Notes under the pieces: generated by a model
What the model was told of the DNA's origin: nothing
The model's database searches: none
What the model saw: only the letters and a program-made list of their open reading frames with translations
In this document: one piece after another, positions 1 to 11,100 of the stretch
Layout of the letters: every line of letters begins with the position of its first letter
Position numbering within the stretch: position 1 is the first letter of the stretch
Assembly (NCBI GenBank): GCA_002803225.1
Contig: NXFV01000191.1
Location: 1-64,000 of the forward strand
Source: Gamarada debralockiae
Lineage: Eukaryota; Ascomycota; Leotiomycetes; Helotiales; Hyphodiscaceae
Reading direction: 5' to 3'
DNA length: 64,000 bases
Made by a program: the position numbers and the translations under genes

Positions 1-219
1 CCCCCCCCCCCCTCTTCTCCCCAAAGTATCGTTGACAGCTCGCTCCGCTTTCGATTCTAGATCAACGATGAAAGCCACATTATCTCAAACGTACCAAGCC
101 TCTTTTTTCTCCGAAAATATCAACAGACATTTCTCTTGGCTTTATTGCTAGATACATCCTCATTGCGGAATCCATCCAGCTCCCCCGGGCCTTAACCCAG
201 CGTCGACATCCGCTCAGCA
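1..219. other. Window edge, no gene seen
   Basis: The window opens with a short C-rich run followed by CT-rich sequence. I see no coding signal here. It may be the promoter and leader of the broken membrane-protein gene that follows. Confidence 0.4.
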
Positions 220-717
220 ATGCATCTGGGTTGCAAATCACAGGCCAGAAGGCCACTATTCACCAAACACAGTAGAGAATTACATGTCGTGTCTCTCCAA
301 GCCATCGAGTCATCTTTTCCGAATGAACCCTCAACGCCAGCAAACCTCGACCCAAAACGTGCGCGATCAGTCTACTTTGCTATCACAAACCTCGACTTCA
401 TCGCCTGCATCACGACCGTTTGGGTGCTCGGCATCAAATATATAATAGATCGCTATTTAAAGCCAGATCATCACAGCGACGACTCCAACTGCTGGTTATG
501 GAAACTCTTAGATGCTGTGCTGCCATTCTATTGTGCTCGGAGTATCGGCTTTCTTGTGGATTTCATCCTTATGTGGTGAGAAGAAGATTTGTGTAATGAG
601 GATCCAGCTACGAGTTTGAAGTACGCGAGGTTTGCGAAGACGGGTTATTATGCTGTTGCGGCTGGGAAGGTGGTTTCGACTGCGGTGTTCGTTTATACTT
701 TTAGGGGACATGGGTAG
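220..717 (+). pseudogene. Small membrane protein, copy 1, interrupted by in-frame TGA
   Basis: The first 119 codons end with a hydrophobic stretch (LPFYCARSIGFLVDFILMW) and a TGA at 577-579. The same frame stays open past that stop to a TAG at 715-717. The continuation (KYARFAKTGYYAVAAGKVV) matches in pattern the C-terminal part of the second copy about 300 bp downstream (LLKWAYYSNSFAKVAATAL). This makes the TGA look like a premature stop in a protein of about 165 residues with two or three membrane segments. I do not recognise the family. It is either a recently disabled member of a tandem pair, a sequencing error, or a stop read through at low level. Confidence 0.45.
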
Positions 718-900
718 TATACAGCGAATTGTTCACAGAGTTGAATGAAAGGCATCATAAGGGTTAGGTGTCATGGAGATGTTTATTTCAAGTTATTGAA
801 TAAAGGGTGGAGGGGACGAGAAACGTCCTTTTAGGTATATCTCCACTGTTGGTCTCATCGCAGCAAGGGCTTTCAATCGGAGCATCACACATACAACCCA

Positions 901-1490
901 ATGCAAAGCTCTTCGGCATCACTCATGATGCCTACGGTGTACGTACCGAAGACTGTCAAGGACTGCCCAACCAAAGGAGTGAAAGTACTGCTATTACAAA
1001 CACAGCCCAAGGAATCACCTGTGGCCTCTTCCACCACGCCACTACCCACTCCCCCGGATCCTTCTTCAGCGGAGGCATTGAATACCATCACTACATCTCT
1101 CGACTTCCTCGTCCGTGTTGCCTGCCTATTCTACTTCCTCGTCGAGTTTTTACTTGACACATGTATTCCCGGAAATAAGGGCAGCACATGCGTAGACCCT
1201 CGGTCTGCTCTTGGACATGGCTCGGGTTCTTTAACGCACCGTTACCATTCTATGCCGCACGAGGCATTGGACTACTAGTGGGTTTCGTGTTTATGATTTG
1301 GGCAGCGACAGTCGATCAGGATAAGGAGAGGGAAGAGATTCAAGAGTCTGTTGAGTTGTTGGTGAAGGAGAAAAGGTTGTTGAAGTGGGCATATTACAGC
1401 AATTCGTTTGCGAAGGTTGCAGCTACGGCTCTGTTCTTTGGTGCGTTTGGAGGAGGGGAACGAGGACGATGCAGTGTTTGCAGGATTTGA
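901..1490 (+). pseudogene. Small membrane protein, copy 2, apparent frameshift
   Basis: This is a tandem relative of the preceding gene. The N-terminal half (from 901) is Ser/Thr/Pro-rich and then hydrophobic (SLDFLVRVACLFYFLVEFLL). The matching second half lies in another frame from about 1188 (FFNAPLPFYAARGIGLLVGF, then a KEKRLLKWAYYSNSFAKVA segment). The frame changes between about 1160 and 1200 and I find no good GT-AG pair there, so I read it as a frameshift. The shared segments with copy 1 are the LPFYxARxIG motif and the terminal K/RWAYYS-like helix. The function is unknown. A missed intron or an assembly error is the main alternative. Confidence 0.45.
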
Positions 1491-2512
1491 AGGACTTGCA
1501 GGCCCAGTCTTCTTGAAATTCTTACGCGAGGGGAGAGCAATGTCAATTGCTATAGAATTTTGAGGATGATCGCTTTCCAGAATTTCATTGGCCTTTCCAC
1601 ATCCTTTCGCCGAAGTTTAGGATTGGTTGTTGTGGTTCGGGTTTTGATCGAACTTAATGATGCTCTAACCAACCATTGTTGACAGATCGGTCCCGTATAG
1701 ATCAAAGCTCGTTCTGTCTGAGGATATGTGGCTAATGGTAGACAGGATGGGAAGTGGTATAACCAGTGGCGCGCCTATGGCTAAGCAAAGACCGCCAATA
1801 TGCTGTTCTCCCTGGCGCTTGCCGACTCGAAGATTCTGCAGAAATGTGGAATCTTGTTATTCGGTCTTCACCCCGAAGGTATGAACCATCGCATTCTGTA
1901 GAAATTGCATACTAAAGTTTGCTCTTCAGCAATCCAGAGTAATCTCGGACAATATATGGACAAATCAGCACCAGAAAACCTATGTAAGTAGTAAGCTAGA
2001 TAGAGGAAGTCCTACTAAGGCTATATGTCAGGCTAGGTAGACGAGATCAACGAGCCCAATGCCCGTACAGTGACTCGCAAGACTTCGCAGCAGGGCGTCT
2101 CAACGTACCTTGTTGCTGCTTATGGCCGGAATATTGCCGAGTTCGATGACAGACACTTGAAGACTGCCGAATAACGAATCCGAGACTTTCTTATGCAGGG
2201 AACTTGGAAGGTGTACACCGGCTTTGGAAGTTGTCCGAAGATATAGTTCGAGAAAGATTTGACATTTGTTAGGATAACTAGATGCGGTGAAGGGAAAAGC
2301 CATAGAAGATCTCTAATAATTATGAGAACGAAAGGAAGGATACATTAGAAGGAAATTGAGAGCATGATTGCTTCATGCTTTACGGCTAGTACTATTAAGA
2401 AAGCACAGACTAAAAGATAACACGGTTGTAAATTTGCTAGGATTGACAAGAAGGATTCCTCGCCATCATTTGTAGCTCCCACTCGGTCGCCCGAAGTTCC
2501 AATATATGAAGA
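1491..2512. other. Intergenic, no gene seen
   Basis: This is mixed-composition sequence without a convincing open frame, splice pattern or repeat that I can identify. Confidence 0.4.
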
Positions 2513-3390
2513 TCAGAGCTCATGTCTCCAAAGGGTAGGTCTATTAGCCACGCCCGCGAACTCTCCTTTATCTGAGTCTGACTTCGCGACTGCAAGGTTC
2601 TTGTTGCTCCTCCGATATGCCAACTTTTGCAGCAATACCGTCACCAGAGCCGCAGCATAAAGACAGAGGATGCCCAAGAACGCTTTCTGGTACTTGGGTG
2701 CATCACCCCAATAGAAAGACTGTTGTCCTGCAATACCTCCTATACATTTTCCATAACCGCCATGCCAGACCGAGACTCCTCTCCTGAAGAGTTTCACGGC
2801 CTCTTTGCACTCAAAGCTTCACTCCCATAACTCATCACAACTGCAAGCCTCCTGATACAAAACCTCATGCTCAGGAACCACACCCCCAGCAAACGGGATC
2901 TGCAGCAAAACCGTCTCCTCCAGAAACTCAGTCACATGACCCATTTCACTTACATCCGCTGTATCCACAGCGATCCACACTGAGTTCTTGCCAGCAGATA
3001 TCAAGCCTTCTTGCTCTCGTTCCGGGATGTAGACTTTGGCTGAGCCGGTGAGCATGACCACGTACCTGATTGCCAATCAGCAAGAATACTAAGGGCAGAT
3101 GGCAAGGCTGAAGGATGGACTGACTGGTTAGCAGGCGCAGTGTGATATCCATCATTCACCCCTGCTGGGATGACGCTGTAGCTAGCTTTCTCCAAGCTGC
3201 CTAGTTGGAGTACCATTGACCCTACAGTGCCAGTTTGGTTGGAGATTGCGAATGGAGCGGCGAGCTGCCAGCATTCGAGGACGGAAGTGCCATTCTGGGC
3301 GGCCGAGACGCTGACGTTTAGATATTTGGTCGCGAGAACAGGTGCGCTATGTAAAAGAGCAAAACCGAGGAAGGGGGATGAGAACTTCAT
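2513..3390 (-). CDS. Secreted cupin-like protein; C-terminal membrane tail behind an in-frame TGA
   Basis: The start is the ATG at 3390, giving a signal-peptide-like N-terminus (MKFSSPFLGFALLHSAPVLA). Exon 1 is 3390-3125, a 59-nt intron is 3124-3066 (GTCAGT...CAG), and exon 2 starts at 3065, joining N-Q-Y-V-V in frame. The middle looks like a small cupin barrel (GVNDGYHTAPANQ, then VVMLTGSAKVYIPE). A TGA at 2821-2819 stops the frame after DELWE. The same frame then stays open to 2513 and encodes a membrane helix (AFLGILCLYAAALVTVLLQK) with a basic tail (LAYRRSNK). The ancestral product was therefore probably a type I membrane protein with an extracellular cupin domain. As written, the gene makes a shorter, soluble secreted form of about 170 aa. 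A sequencing error or stop-codon readthrough would restore the long form. The biochemical role is not known to me. Confidence 0.6.
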
Positions 3391-4086
3391 TATTATGTCA
3401 GAAATCAGATATTGATGTGGTGTTCTCACTTGATACCAAGATTCATGATAATTTATGGGAATGAAAGGAGGAAGTATGAAGTTAAATAGACTTCTATGAA
3501 TACTCTAATAATTATCATAGAGTATCGGTGCAGCAACAAGCTAAACTCCGTAAGCACAAGGCGTATAGTGCCTCTGTACGAATCCGAACATATGATTGGA
3601 CACCATTTACGAATCAGAGTATCAACTAAACAGAACACCAAGAGACTGCGAAAATGTCTAGGTTGTGGGCAGGAGACGCGCTTATCATCCTCTCCCCCCA
3701 TAGGATTTGGGGCCGAAAAGCGGGGTTGGCGGGGTAGACGGCGTGCGACCAACTCTCGTGCATCCTACTTCGTAGTCCCCATGAAGTTTTGGTCATCGAC
3801 AGAGGCTGAAAATTGGTATTGTAATTGGCGTCAGTGATATCTCTCAGTCTTGGAAGGTGTTGATAGGGTTTGATTTACGTTAAAGGAGACACGATATGTT
3901 ATGTCAAGGCGACGGCGCAGCATACAGTAAGCAAAGTTGATATAAACTTCAAATCTGCCAGACGGCTTATTTCTCGTTCCCAAAACGTTCTTTGGGAAAG
4001 GAAGAGTCAATGTCAGCTCTCAAAACTGTCTCCACTATATCATATCGTCTTTATGTATCCCGTTATCAGGCATCGATTTCCCAATC
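3391..4086. other. Intergenic, no gene seen
   Basis: This holds the upstream region of the cupin gene (minus) and of the dehydrogenase relic (plus). I find no credible coding exon. Confidence 0.4.
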
Positions 4087-4320
4087 ATGTCTTCATCGGG
4101 AGACCTCGTACTTCTGACCAGCGGCAAGGCATACGTGGGCTTCTCCATCTTTGGTAACCTTCTACCCAAATGTTTCCATGTGCGGGCCGTTGTACGAGGC
4201 TCTGGAAAGCACTCCGACATGCTCTCAAAGCTTGAACCATCACTTCTCACCACCGGACACCTCGGGGCAGCTATTGTCCCGGAATTCGTCTACTCATCCG
4301 CATTCGAGGACTGTGTCTAA
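4087..4320 (+). pseudogene. N-terminal relic of an NAD(P)-dependent epimerase/dehydratase-like reductase
   Basis: The 77-codon frame begins MSSSGDLVLLTSGKAYVGF, followed by a VRAVVRG strand and IVPEFVYSSAFEDCV. This is the layout of the first 80 residues of fungal dihydroflavonol-reductase-like SDR proteins: beta-1, glycine-rich loop, 'HVRAVVR', 'IVPD...AFDEAV'. The glycine-rich TGxxGxxG loop is damaged (TSGKAYVG), a TAA follows, and nothing downstream resembles the remaining roughly 250 residues. I read it as a truncated, inactive fragment. The assignment rests on recalled family pattern, so confidence is moderate. Confidence 0.45.
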
Positions 4321-5700
4321 AATCGTACTCTAGAATAGAGGAGCGAAGGATACGAATGATATGCTTGCCTTTGATTGCAGCGACATAGAGAGCATCCCTA
4401 GATTTAAGGATAAGAGGCTGAGGAGCTTGTGTTGGACGTTGCGAGGAAATATGTTGAGTTAAATAAATGTGAAGAATGAGGATGCAAGTCACTTCTGAAG
4501 CAGTACAGAGGTGACAACATTCAGAGCTGGATCAATGCGAACCCAGGCGGACAGAGCGGCTGGTCATAACACATGTGACCAGGCGCGCCTATCATCAATT
4601 GGAGACGCAGAGACCGATGTATCGCTATGAGCTGACCAAGGCTTACATGAACCCTTTCCCTCCTCTGTTTTTCGTCTAGGACATGAGTTTCAGCCACAGA
4701 AATCAAAAAGCTGTATATCACGTGATACGCGACACGTCTCAACAATTCAGCAATCGCCCTCTCGTCATGAACTCATGATGTAAGCGGCAATACCCATCAA
4801 TGTAACAGCAAACTAACCATCACTTTTCTCCAAATAAAAATTCTTCTTGTTTCTCGATATCTCCAGATCAATTCAACCAAGCACTCCTTCCAATATGTCC
4901 GTCTCACAACCCTACACGTACGGCTCATCCACCGTCTCCAACGAATCCAAGAGCTTGGGCCATACCATCAATTCATAACCAGTGATACCACTGGGACCGT
5001 GGTCTCAAAGCAATGACAGAAGCTGGGTGGTCCAGTAGCGCAGGAGACGCTTTTTTGATGCAGAGGAGAACGAAGTCACGGATAGTATCGAGTGCGGATG
5101 CGTGAGAGCAAGGGGGACGTGGAGATGAGATGAAGAGGAGGATTGAATGTTTAAGCGGGGATGAAGATATGGTAAGAGGAGTGCTCCTGCTTAGACGCAT
5201 ATACATGCTCCATTGCGAACTTCAAGCAAGATGCTCCACTCAGCACCAGTTCTCGTCTTAACGACCGACTCCGGCGGTTCTTCAGACCAGAATCAAAAAA
5301 AAAATCTGAGTACTCTGAAAACCGAAAAGCCTCTAATCAAATGGTTGACGGAGTTTCCGTTCCTGATATTCTCTGCCGTAATATTTCCTCTAGAGCACTG
5401 CTCTAACTTCTTGCTGTGGCAGCAACAACTTCGCTGGCTTACCACATGACCTTACCTCAAGACAAGATAAAAACGAGAGAAAAAAGAAAGGAATAGGTGA
5501 AACCGCCAAGTTATCCCCATCTCCATGCAGAGGTACTTGGGGGATATCCAAACACAACCTCATCAGGCTTATCAAAAGCCTCAACCCAAGTCGTTGTTCG
5601 ATAATATTTACATCTCCTGCATCTCCGCTCCAAAATTCTAGCCCCCTGACAAGTTGGGCCCCACTTCGCTAGCACCACCAATAAAAAGCTCCCACTCCTT
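4321..5700. other. Intergenic, possible leaderless gene remnant
   Basis: No long convincing frame is seen. A short ATG frame at 4895-4978 (27 codons, start MSVSQPYTYGSSTVS) follows a pyrimidine-rich leader that looks like a real fungal 5' UTR. It stops after HTINS with no clear continuation, so it may be the first exon of a lost gene. Confidence 0.3.
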
Positions 5701-5730
5701 TAACAGCCAATCATCGCCTCTTCCATCCCT

Positions 5731-5847
5731 TATCAATACCTCCCCACGATAAGTTCTTATCAGATAAAAAGCATCCACTTCACCAAGCGAAGCCTCGGAA
5801 ATGCAAATCAGCACCAGCAAGCGCGAAAGGGCTCCCGTGATGATAAG
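5731..5847. promoter_or_regulatory. Cluster of GATA motifs upstream of nitrite reductase
   Basis: GATA core motifs on either strand lie at 5731-5734, 5748-5753 (GATAAG), 5756-5761 (CTTATC), 5763-5766 and 5842-5847 (GATAAG). A further GATAGG is at 6022. They sit about 160-450 bp before the nitrite reductase start. Fungal nitrate-assimilation genes are activated by AreA/NIT2-type GATA factors that bind such sites, so this cluster is the likely nitrogen-control element. A NirA-like near-match (TTCCGTGG) lies at 5950-5957. No binding has been shown; this is motif inspection only. Confidence 0.5.
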
Positions 5848-6182
5848 AAAACACATTCTGACAAGAGAAGCAACATCTCCGGCACGGGTAAGTCCATATA
5901 CACAGCATATCATTGGGTAAAGGGGCTATGTATGAGGTATGTCAAGCGTTTCCGTGGATTTGCTGGGAGATGGCTTCGTGTGTAACTTGAAACTATGAAT
6001 TTGGTACGAGTGGACGGTATTGATAGGGTTATTGAATGCCATACGTGGAATCTTCGTTCTTTCCTTCCTTCTCTTCCTTCTTTCTTCATCCAACTTTCTT
6101 GCTTGCGACTGACGTGAGACGTGTGATTGTGCTAAGTGAGCTGTGAAGGCGTGTATTGACCTGCAAGCAAGGTATCACCACA

Positions 6183-9100
6183 ATGTCGAGCAATTGGCAA
6201 CCGCAGATTCCTATTCGGGAGGTCAAAGCTAGCCCAATTGAGGGAGGAACAGATGGAGTAAACGGTTCGGAGAATGAGTCCCATGGAGGCGCAAGGAAGA
6301 GGATTGTAGTGGCAGGGTTGGGAATGGTGGGGATAAGCTTTATGTGAGTGTTGAAGCCTCTCAGGTGCCCATAAGCTTGGTCATCTGGAAGGGTTGGAAT
6401 GTTAGACAATGGCTAAATTCTTGCAGAGAGAAATTAATGAAGCTGGACGCAAAGAGACGAGAATACGATATCATAGTGATCGGAGAAGAAGCACATCCAG
6501 CATACAACCGTGTTGGATTGACGAGCTTCTTCCAACATCGAAAGGTCGAGAACTTGTACCTTAATCCCAAAGAATGGGTATGTACCCCTCCCCAACCACA
6601 CTTGAAACTCTAAACTAACTATTCATTGTAGTACTCAAATTGCCCAGCCGGCTCCCTAAACTATCACCTCAACACAATGGTAACCGAAATCCACCCCGAA
6701 CACAAGCTCGTAACCTGCTCCTCCGGCGAAACTGTCCCCTACGATATCCTAGTCATAGCTACTGGTTCCGATGCCCTTCTCCCAAGACATACACCCGGTC
6801 ACGATGCCCAAGGCGTTTTCGTTTATCGCACTATTGAGGATCTGCAGAAACTCATCAATTTCTCCGCTGAGAGGAAAGGAACAAATGGCGTCGTTGTGGG
6901 AGGTGGGCTACTAGGTCTCGAAGCTGCCAAGGCGATGATGGATTTAGAGGCTTTTGAGAAAGTTAAATTGATTGAGAGGAATCGTTGGGTATTGAGCAGA
7001 CAATTGGATAGTGATGCAGGTGGACTGGTCGTTGAGCAGGTTCGCGCTCTGGGACTGGAAGTCATGCTCAGCAAGCGCGTGGGCAAGATTGAAGTCACTG
7101 AGCATAACCATGTCAAGGGCGTCGTGTTTGAGGATGGAGATAGAATGGACTGCTCTACCATCTGCTTTGCTATTGGTATCAAAGCTCGAGATGAGTTGGC
7201 ACGGAAAGCAGGTATCAAGTGCGCGGATCGAGGAGGCGGAATTGTGGTTGGTGAGGACTTGAGCACGAGTATCAAGGACATCTACGCAATTGGCGAGTGT
7301 GCGAGCTGGGAGAATCAGACATTTGGTCTCATTGCCCCAGGTGTCGAGATGGCGGATGTCCTCTCATTCAACCTCACACAAGCGAAGGTCCACTCCTACA
7401 GAAAGTTCAAGCGACCAGACTTGAGCACGAAGCTGAAGCTTCTAGGGGTGGAAGTCGCCAGTTTCGGAGATTTCTTTGCTGATCGAGATGGACCGAAACA
7501 TCTCCCCATCCGAGTTGCGAGGAAGACATCAGAGGACAACCAGGATGATTTGCACAAACTCACCGATGGCCCACCACCTTCTCCTGTCAAGGCATTGACG
7601 TACAAAGATCCTTTCCAGGCCGTCTACAAGAAATACCTCTTTACCCTCGACGGCAAATATCTTCTTGGCGGAATGATGATCGGCGACACGCGCGACTACG
7701 TCAAGCTCGTCCCCATGGTCAAGAATCAAAAACAGCTCGACGTCCCACCCAGCCAATTCATCCTTGGCGCCAGCAAAGAGGGTGACGATGGCGGAGACGA
7801 CTTGGACGACGACACGCAAATCTGCTCTTGTCACAACGTAACCAAAGGCGACGTCGTCAACACCGTGAAAGACGGGACCTGCAAGAGCATCGGCGATGTC
7901 AAGTCCTGCACCAAAGCGGGAACCGGATGCGGAGGCTGCATGCCGCTCGTGACATCGATTTTCAATACCCAGATGAAAGCTATGGGCCAGGAAGTCAAGA
8001 ATCATCTTTGTCCGCACTTCAATTACTCACGCGCGGATCTGTATAACATCATTTCTGTCAAGAAGTTGAAAACGCTGCAGGAGGTTATGAAGGAGGCGGG
8101 AAACGATCCTACGAGTCAGGGATGCGAAGCTTGTAAACCTAGTATCGGCTCTATTTTCTCAAGTTTGTATAATCAGCACGTCATGAAAAAGCCCGTTCAC
8201 GGTCTGCAAGAAACCAATGATCGCTTCTTAGGAAACATCCAGCGGAACGGCACGTACTCCATCGTTCCTCGTGTGAGTGGTGGAGAGATCACGCCGGAGA
8301 AGTTGATTGTTATTGGGCAGGTTGCGAAGAAATGGAATTTGTATACCAAAATTACTGGTGGGCAGCGCATCGACATGTTTGGTGCCAAGAAGCAAGATCT
8401 CATTGAGATCTGGTCGGAATTACTCGCTGGCGGTTTGGAGAGTGGTCACGCATACGCAAAGTCTCTACGGACAGTGAAATCTTGTGTGGGAAGTACGTGG
8501 TGTCGATATGGTATTGGCGACTCTGTTGGCATGGCTGTCCGAATTGAAGAGCGATACAAGAGTATTCGATCTCCGCACAAAATGAAAGGAGGAGTCAGCG
8601 GTTGCGTCCGCGAATGCGCTGAGGCGCAGAACAAAGAGTACGTTCCCTCCCTTCCCTTGCCCACGAAGCCTACTAACAAAAAACAGTTTCGGTCTCATAG
8701 CCACAGAAAAAGGCTTCAACATCTTCGTAGCCGGCAACGGCGGCGCCAGTCCCAAACACTCCGAACTCCTTGCCAAAGACGTGCCCCCCGACGATGTAAT
8801 ACCCATCCTAGACCGTTACCTCATGTTCTACATCCGCACCGGCGACAAGTTGCAACGTACCGCTCGCTGGCTTGAAGCCCTCCCTGGTGGAATCAAATAT
8901 CTCCGTGAAGTCATCCTTGAAGACAAGCTCGGGATCTGCTCGTCTCTTGAAGCGCAAATGGAGGAGCTGGTAGGCACGTTTTTCGATGAATGGGCTGAGG
9001 CAGTGAAGAGTCCTGAATTGGCGAGGAAGTTCAAACAATTCGATAACACGAGTGAGACGGTGGAGAATATGGAGGTCGAACTAGATCGTGGACAAAAACG

Positions 9101-9716
9101 ACCCGTGTATTGGGCCAAGGAATCTGTCAAAGAAGATTTCAAGAACACGAAGTGGACTTCCCTAACCTGGCAGCCTATGATCGAAGCCTCTCATTTCAAA
9201 GGTGCTGACGAAGCTCCCAACGGAATCTCCGCTAACGTAAAACGCGGCGATACCCAGCTCGCGATCTTCAGAGTCCGCGGGAAGTGGTTGGCGTCTCAGC
9301 AGATGTGTCCGCACAAGCGCGCTTTCGTCCTCTCCGACGGATTGATTGGGGACAAAGACGACAAACTCTGGGTTTCGTGCCCATACCATAAACGGAATTA
9401 TGAGTTGAACGGGGAACAAGCAGGGAGATGCCAAAATGATGAGGAAGTATCCATCGCTACGTTTCCCTGCGAGGAGAGGGAAGACGGGATGGTGTATTTG
9501 AAATTGCCGCCGGTACATGAACTTGACGGGGTGCTTGGGACGAAGAAGTGGATGGTGAAGAAGGGGGAGTCGGGGGCTTCACCATTTGAGAAACTTGATA
9601 AGAAGTTAGGACCGGATGGAACTGCCAGGAAGGGGAGAAAAGTCAATCCGATGGAAAAGAAGGCTGAGATTGCGGTTGCGGCGACGGGAGGTGGGGAGGG
9701 GAATATTGATTGGTAG
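6183..9716 (+). CDS. niiA: Assimilatory nitrite reductase [NAD(P)H]
   Basis: This enzyme reduces nitrite to ammonium in the cytosol with NAD(P)H, FAD, siroheme and Fe-S centres. The exons are 6183-6343, 6427-6577, 6632-8637 and 8687-9716, with introns of 83, 54 and 49 nt. All joins keep the frame and give about 1115 aa, the normal length for fungal NiA/NIT-6. The N-terminus holds the FAD/NAD(P)H pyridine-nucleotide-disulfide oxidoreductase part ([25 protein letters not shown]). A BFD-like [2Fe-2S] segment follows (CSCHN at residue 502; GTGCGGC near 540). The siroheme/4Fe-4S cysteines are C722, C728, C762 and C766. A C-terminal Rieske-type domain has CxH at 980-982 and CxxH at 1004-1007. The start at 6183 is chosen because it heads the conserved-looking leader; an upstream in-frame ATG at 6156 would add nine residues. 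The GATA cluster upstream fits nitrogen regulation. No nitrate reductase or nitrate transporter lies in the window. Confidence 0.95.
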
Positions 9717-11100
9717 ATTAAAAGGAGATAGGGAGTTAGAATGTATGGTTTATGAAACATGGGATTGGAGTTGTTTGTAGATAATTCAATTGTTTTTGAA
9801 CTCATCAAACTGTGCTGTAGCCGTGAAGTTTCTAGCTGTTTACCTATGCCATGATGCCTCACCTCGCCTGAGACGAAACCTCACGTTCTTACCTTCACGA
9901 GTCTAATTCGTTAGAGTAAATTCAGCGGTTTATCCTTCTTCTGTTCTAATACCCTCAATCGCTAACTACGATTTCGCTTATTCGGGATGATCCTGTACCA
10001 CTGCGAGGAAAAGGGGGCGGCGTAGATATGCAAAAGCACAATTTAACAGCATTATAATTTGGAAGGCCCTCTGGGGTAGCGCTGCCGAGTTTTCACGACC
10101 TTGATTTTCGAAACCAACCACTACAACCCCGCGATCGTACATACTCCTCTCGTCTTTATTCCTCTACACACCCTCTAGTCTACGAATACCGGTTTCGGAA
10201 CACACGATTACTACAAACCTACCTCGATACGACACTATACTGGCCCTATGGTGGATGAAGGTCGTTGATAGGGAAAGTCGCACCAGTGGGAAGGCCGTGT
10301 AAGGACGGGAGGTTCACACGTGGAAGAGGAGGGGCTAGGGAGCAGGCTTGGGCAGGAAGGCAGAGTAGAGGGGAGGGGAGTTATCGAGGGAAAGGGGAAC
10401 TGGAGCACGCTACTTTGATTACGCGCAGGAGGAAGAACCTGCCAGGGACTTGTTCCCCATTGTCCACAAAGGAGAGGAGTGTAAGCGTTAGGAGGGGCAG
10501 GAAAAAGAGTAGACTCCTGGGACCTTGGTCTGCTTAGTCTGTCTAAGACTCTGCTCGCGTACTTGTACAAGTACTGTTGGTCCTAATGATACCTTTCTCT
10601 GTCGAGTATTGGATTTATACTCTTTTGACTTGTGGATGCACAGTGTCTAGCGTTTGGGTTAGCTAGGGGCGTTCGTGGCATCCCACCACCCTAAGAAGAC
10701 GGTTCCTCTTTGGACTAAGTCAAGATCGAAGGATTGTTGCCGTGCTACGATAGTCTTTGAATTATACAGCACGTTAAAAGGATCAATCAATCAATCAATC
10801 AATCAATCAATTCGTGTACAAGAATCGGGCGGTATAGAAAACTTGCAAAATTTCGCTCGGCTATATTGCCTAATATGAAGGCCTCAGGCTAAAAGTGGCT
10901 AGAGCTAGCGGTAGGTGGCTTGTAAATTGCATAGCCTGAGGCTTACCCCCGACTTCTCTAGCTATTATTCAATCTCGATATTAAACAATAGTAAGGTTAT
11001 AGTTAGGTTATCGTCATTAAGGAACATGTCTGCGGCTCTAGCACACACCACAAAGAATGCAGCACAAGACTTAAGAACCAATATAATGAGCGTCCAATGC
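9717..11100. other. Intergenic, no gene seen
   Basis: No convincing gene is seen. Purine-rich sequence occupies about 10260-10520, and an ATCA microsatellite is listed separately. Confidence 0.4.
10782..10811. repeat. ATCA tetranucleotide microsatellite
   Basis: About seven consecutive ATCA units lie in intergenic sequence. This is a simple slippage repeat with no sign of function. Confidence 0.9.

Noticed and set aside
7529..8017. 162-codon minus-strand frame in nitrite reductase
   Set aside because: It overlaps a conserved catalytic exon of niiA and has no independent support.
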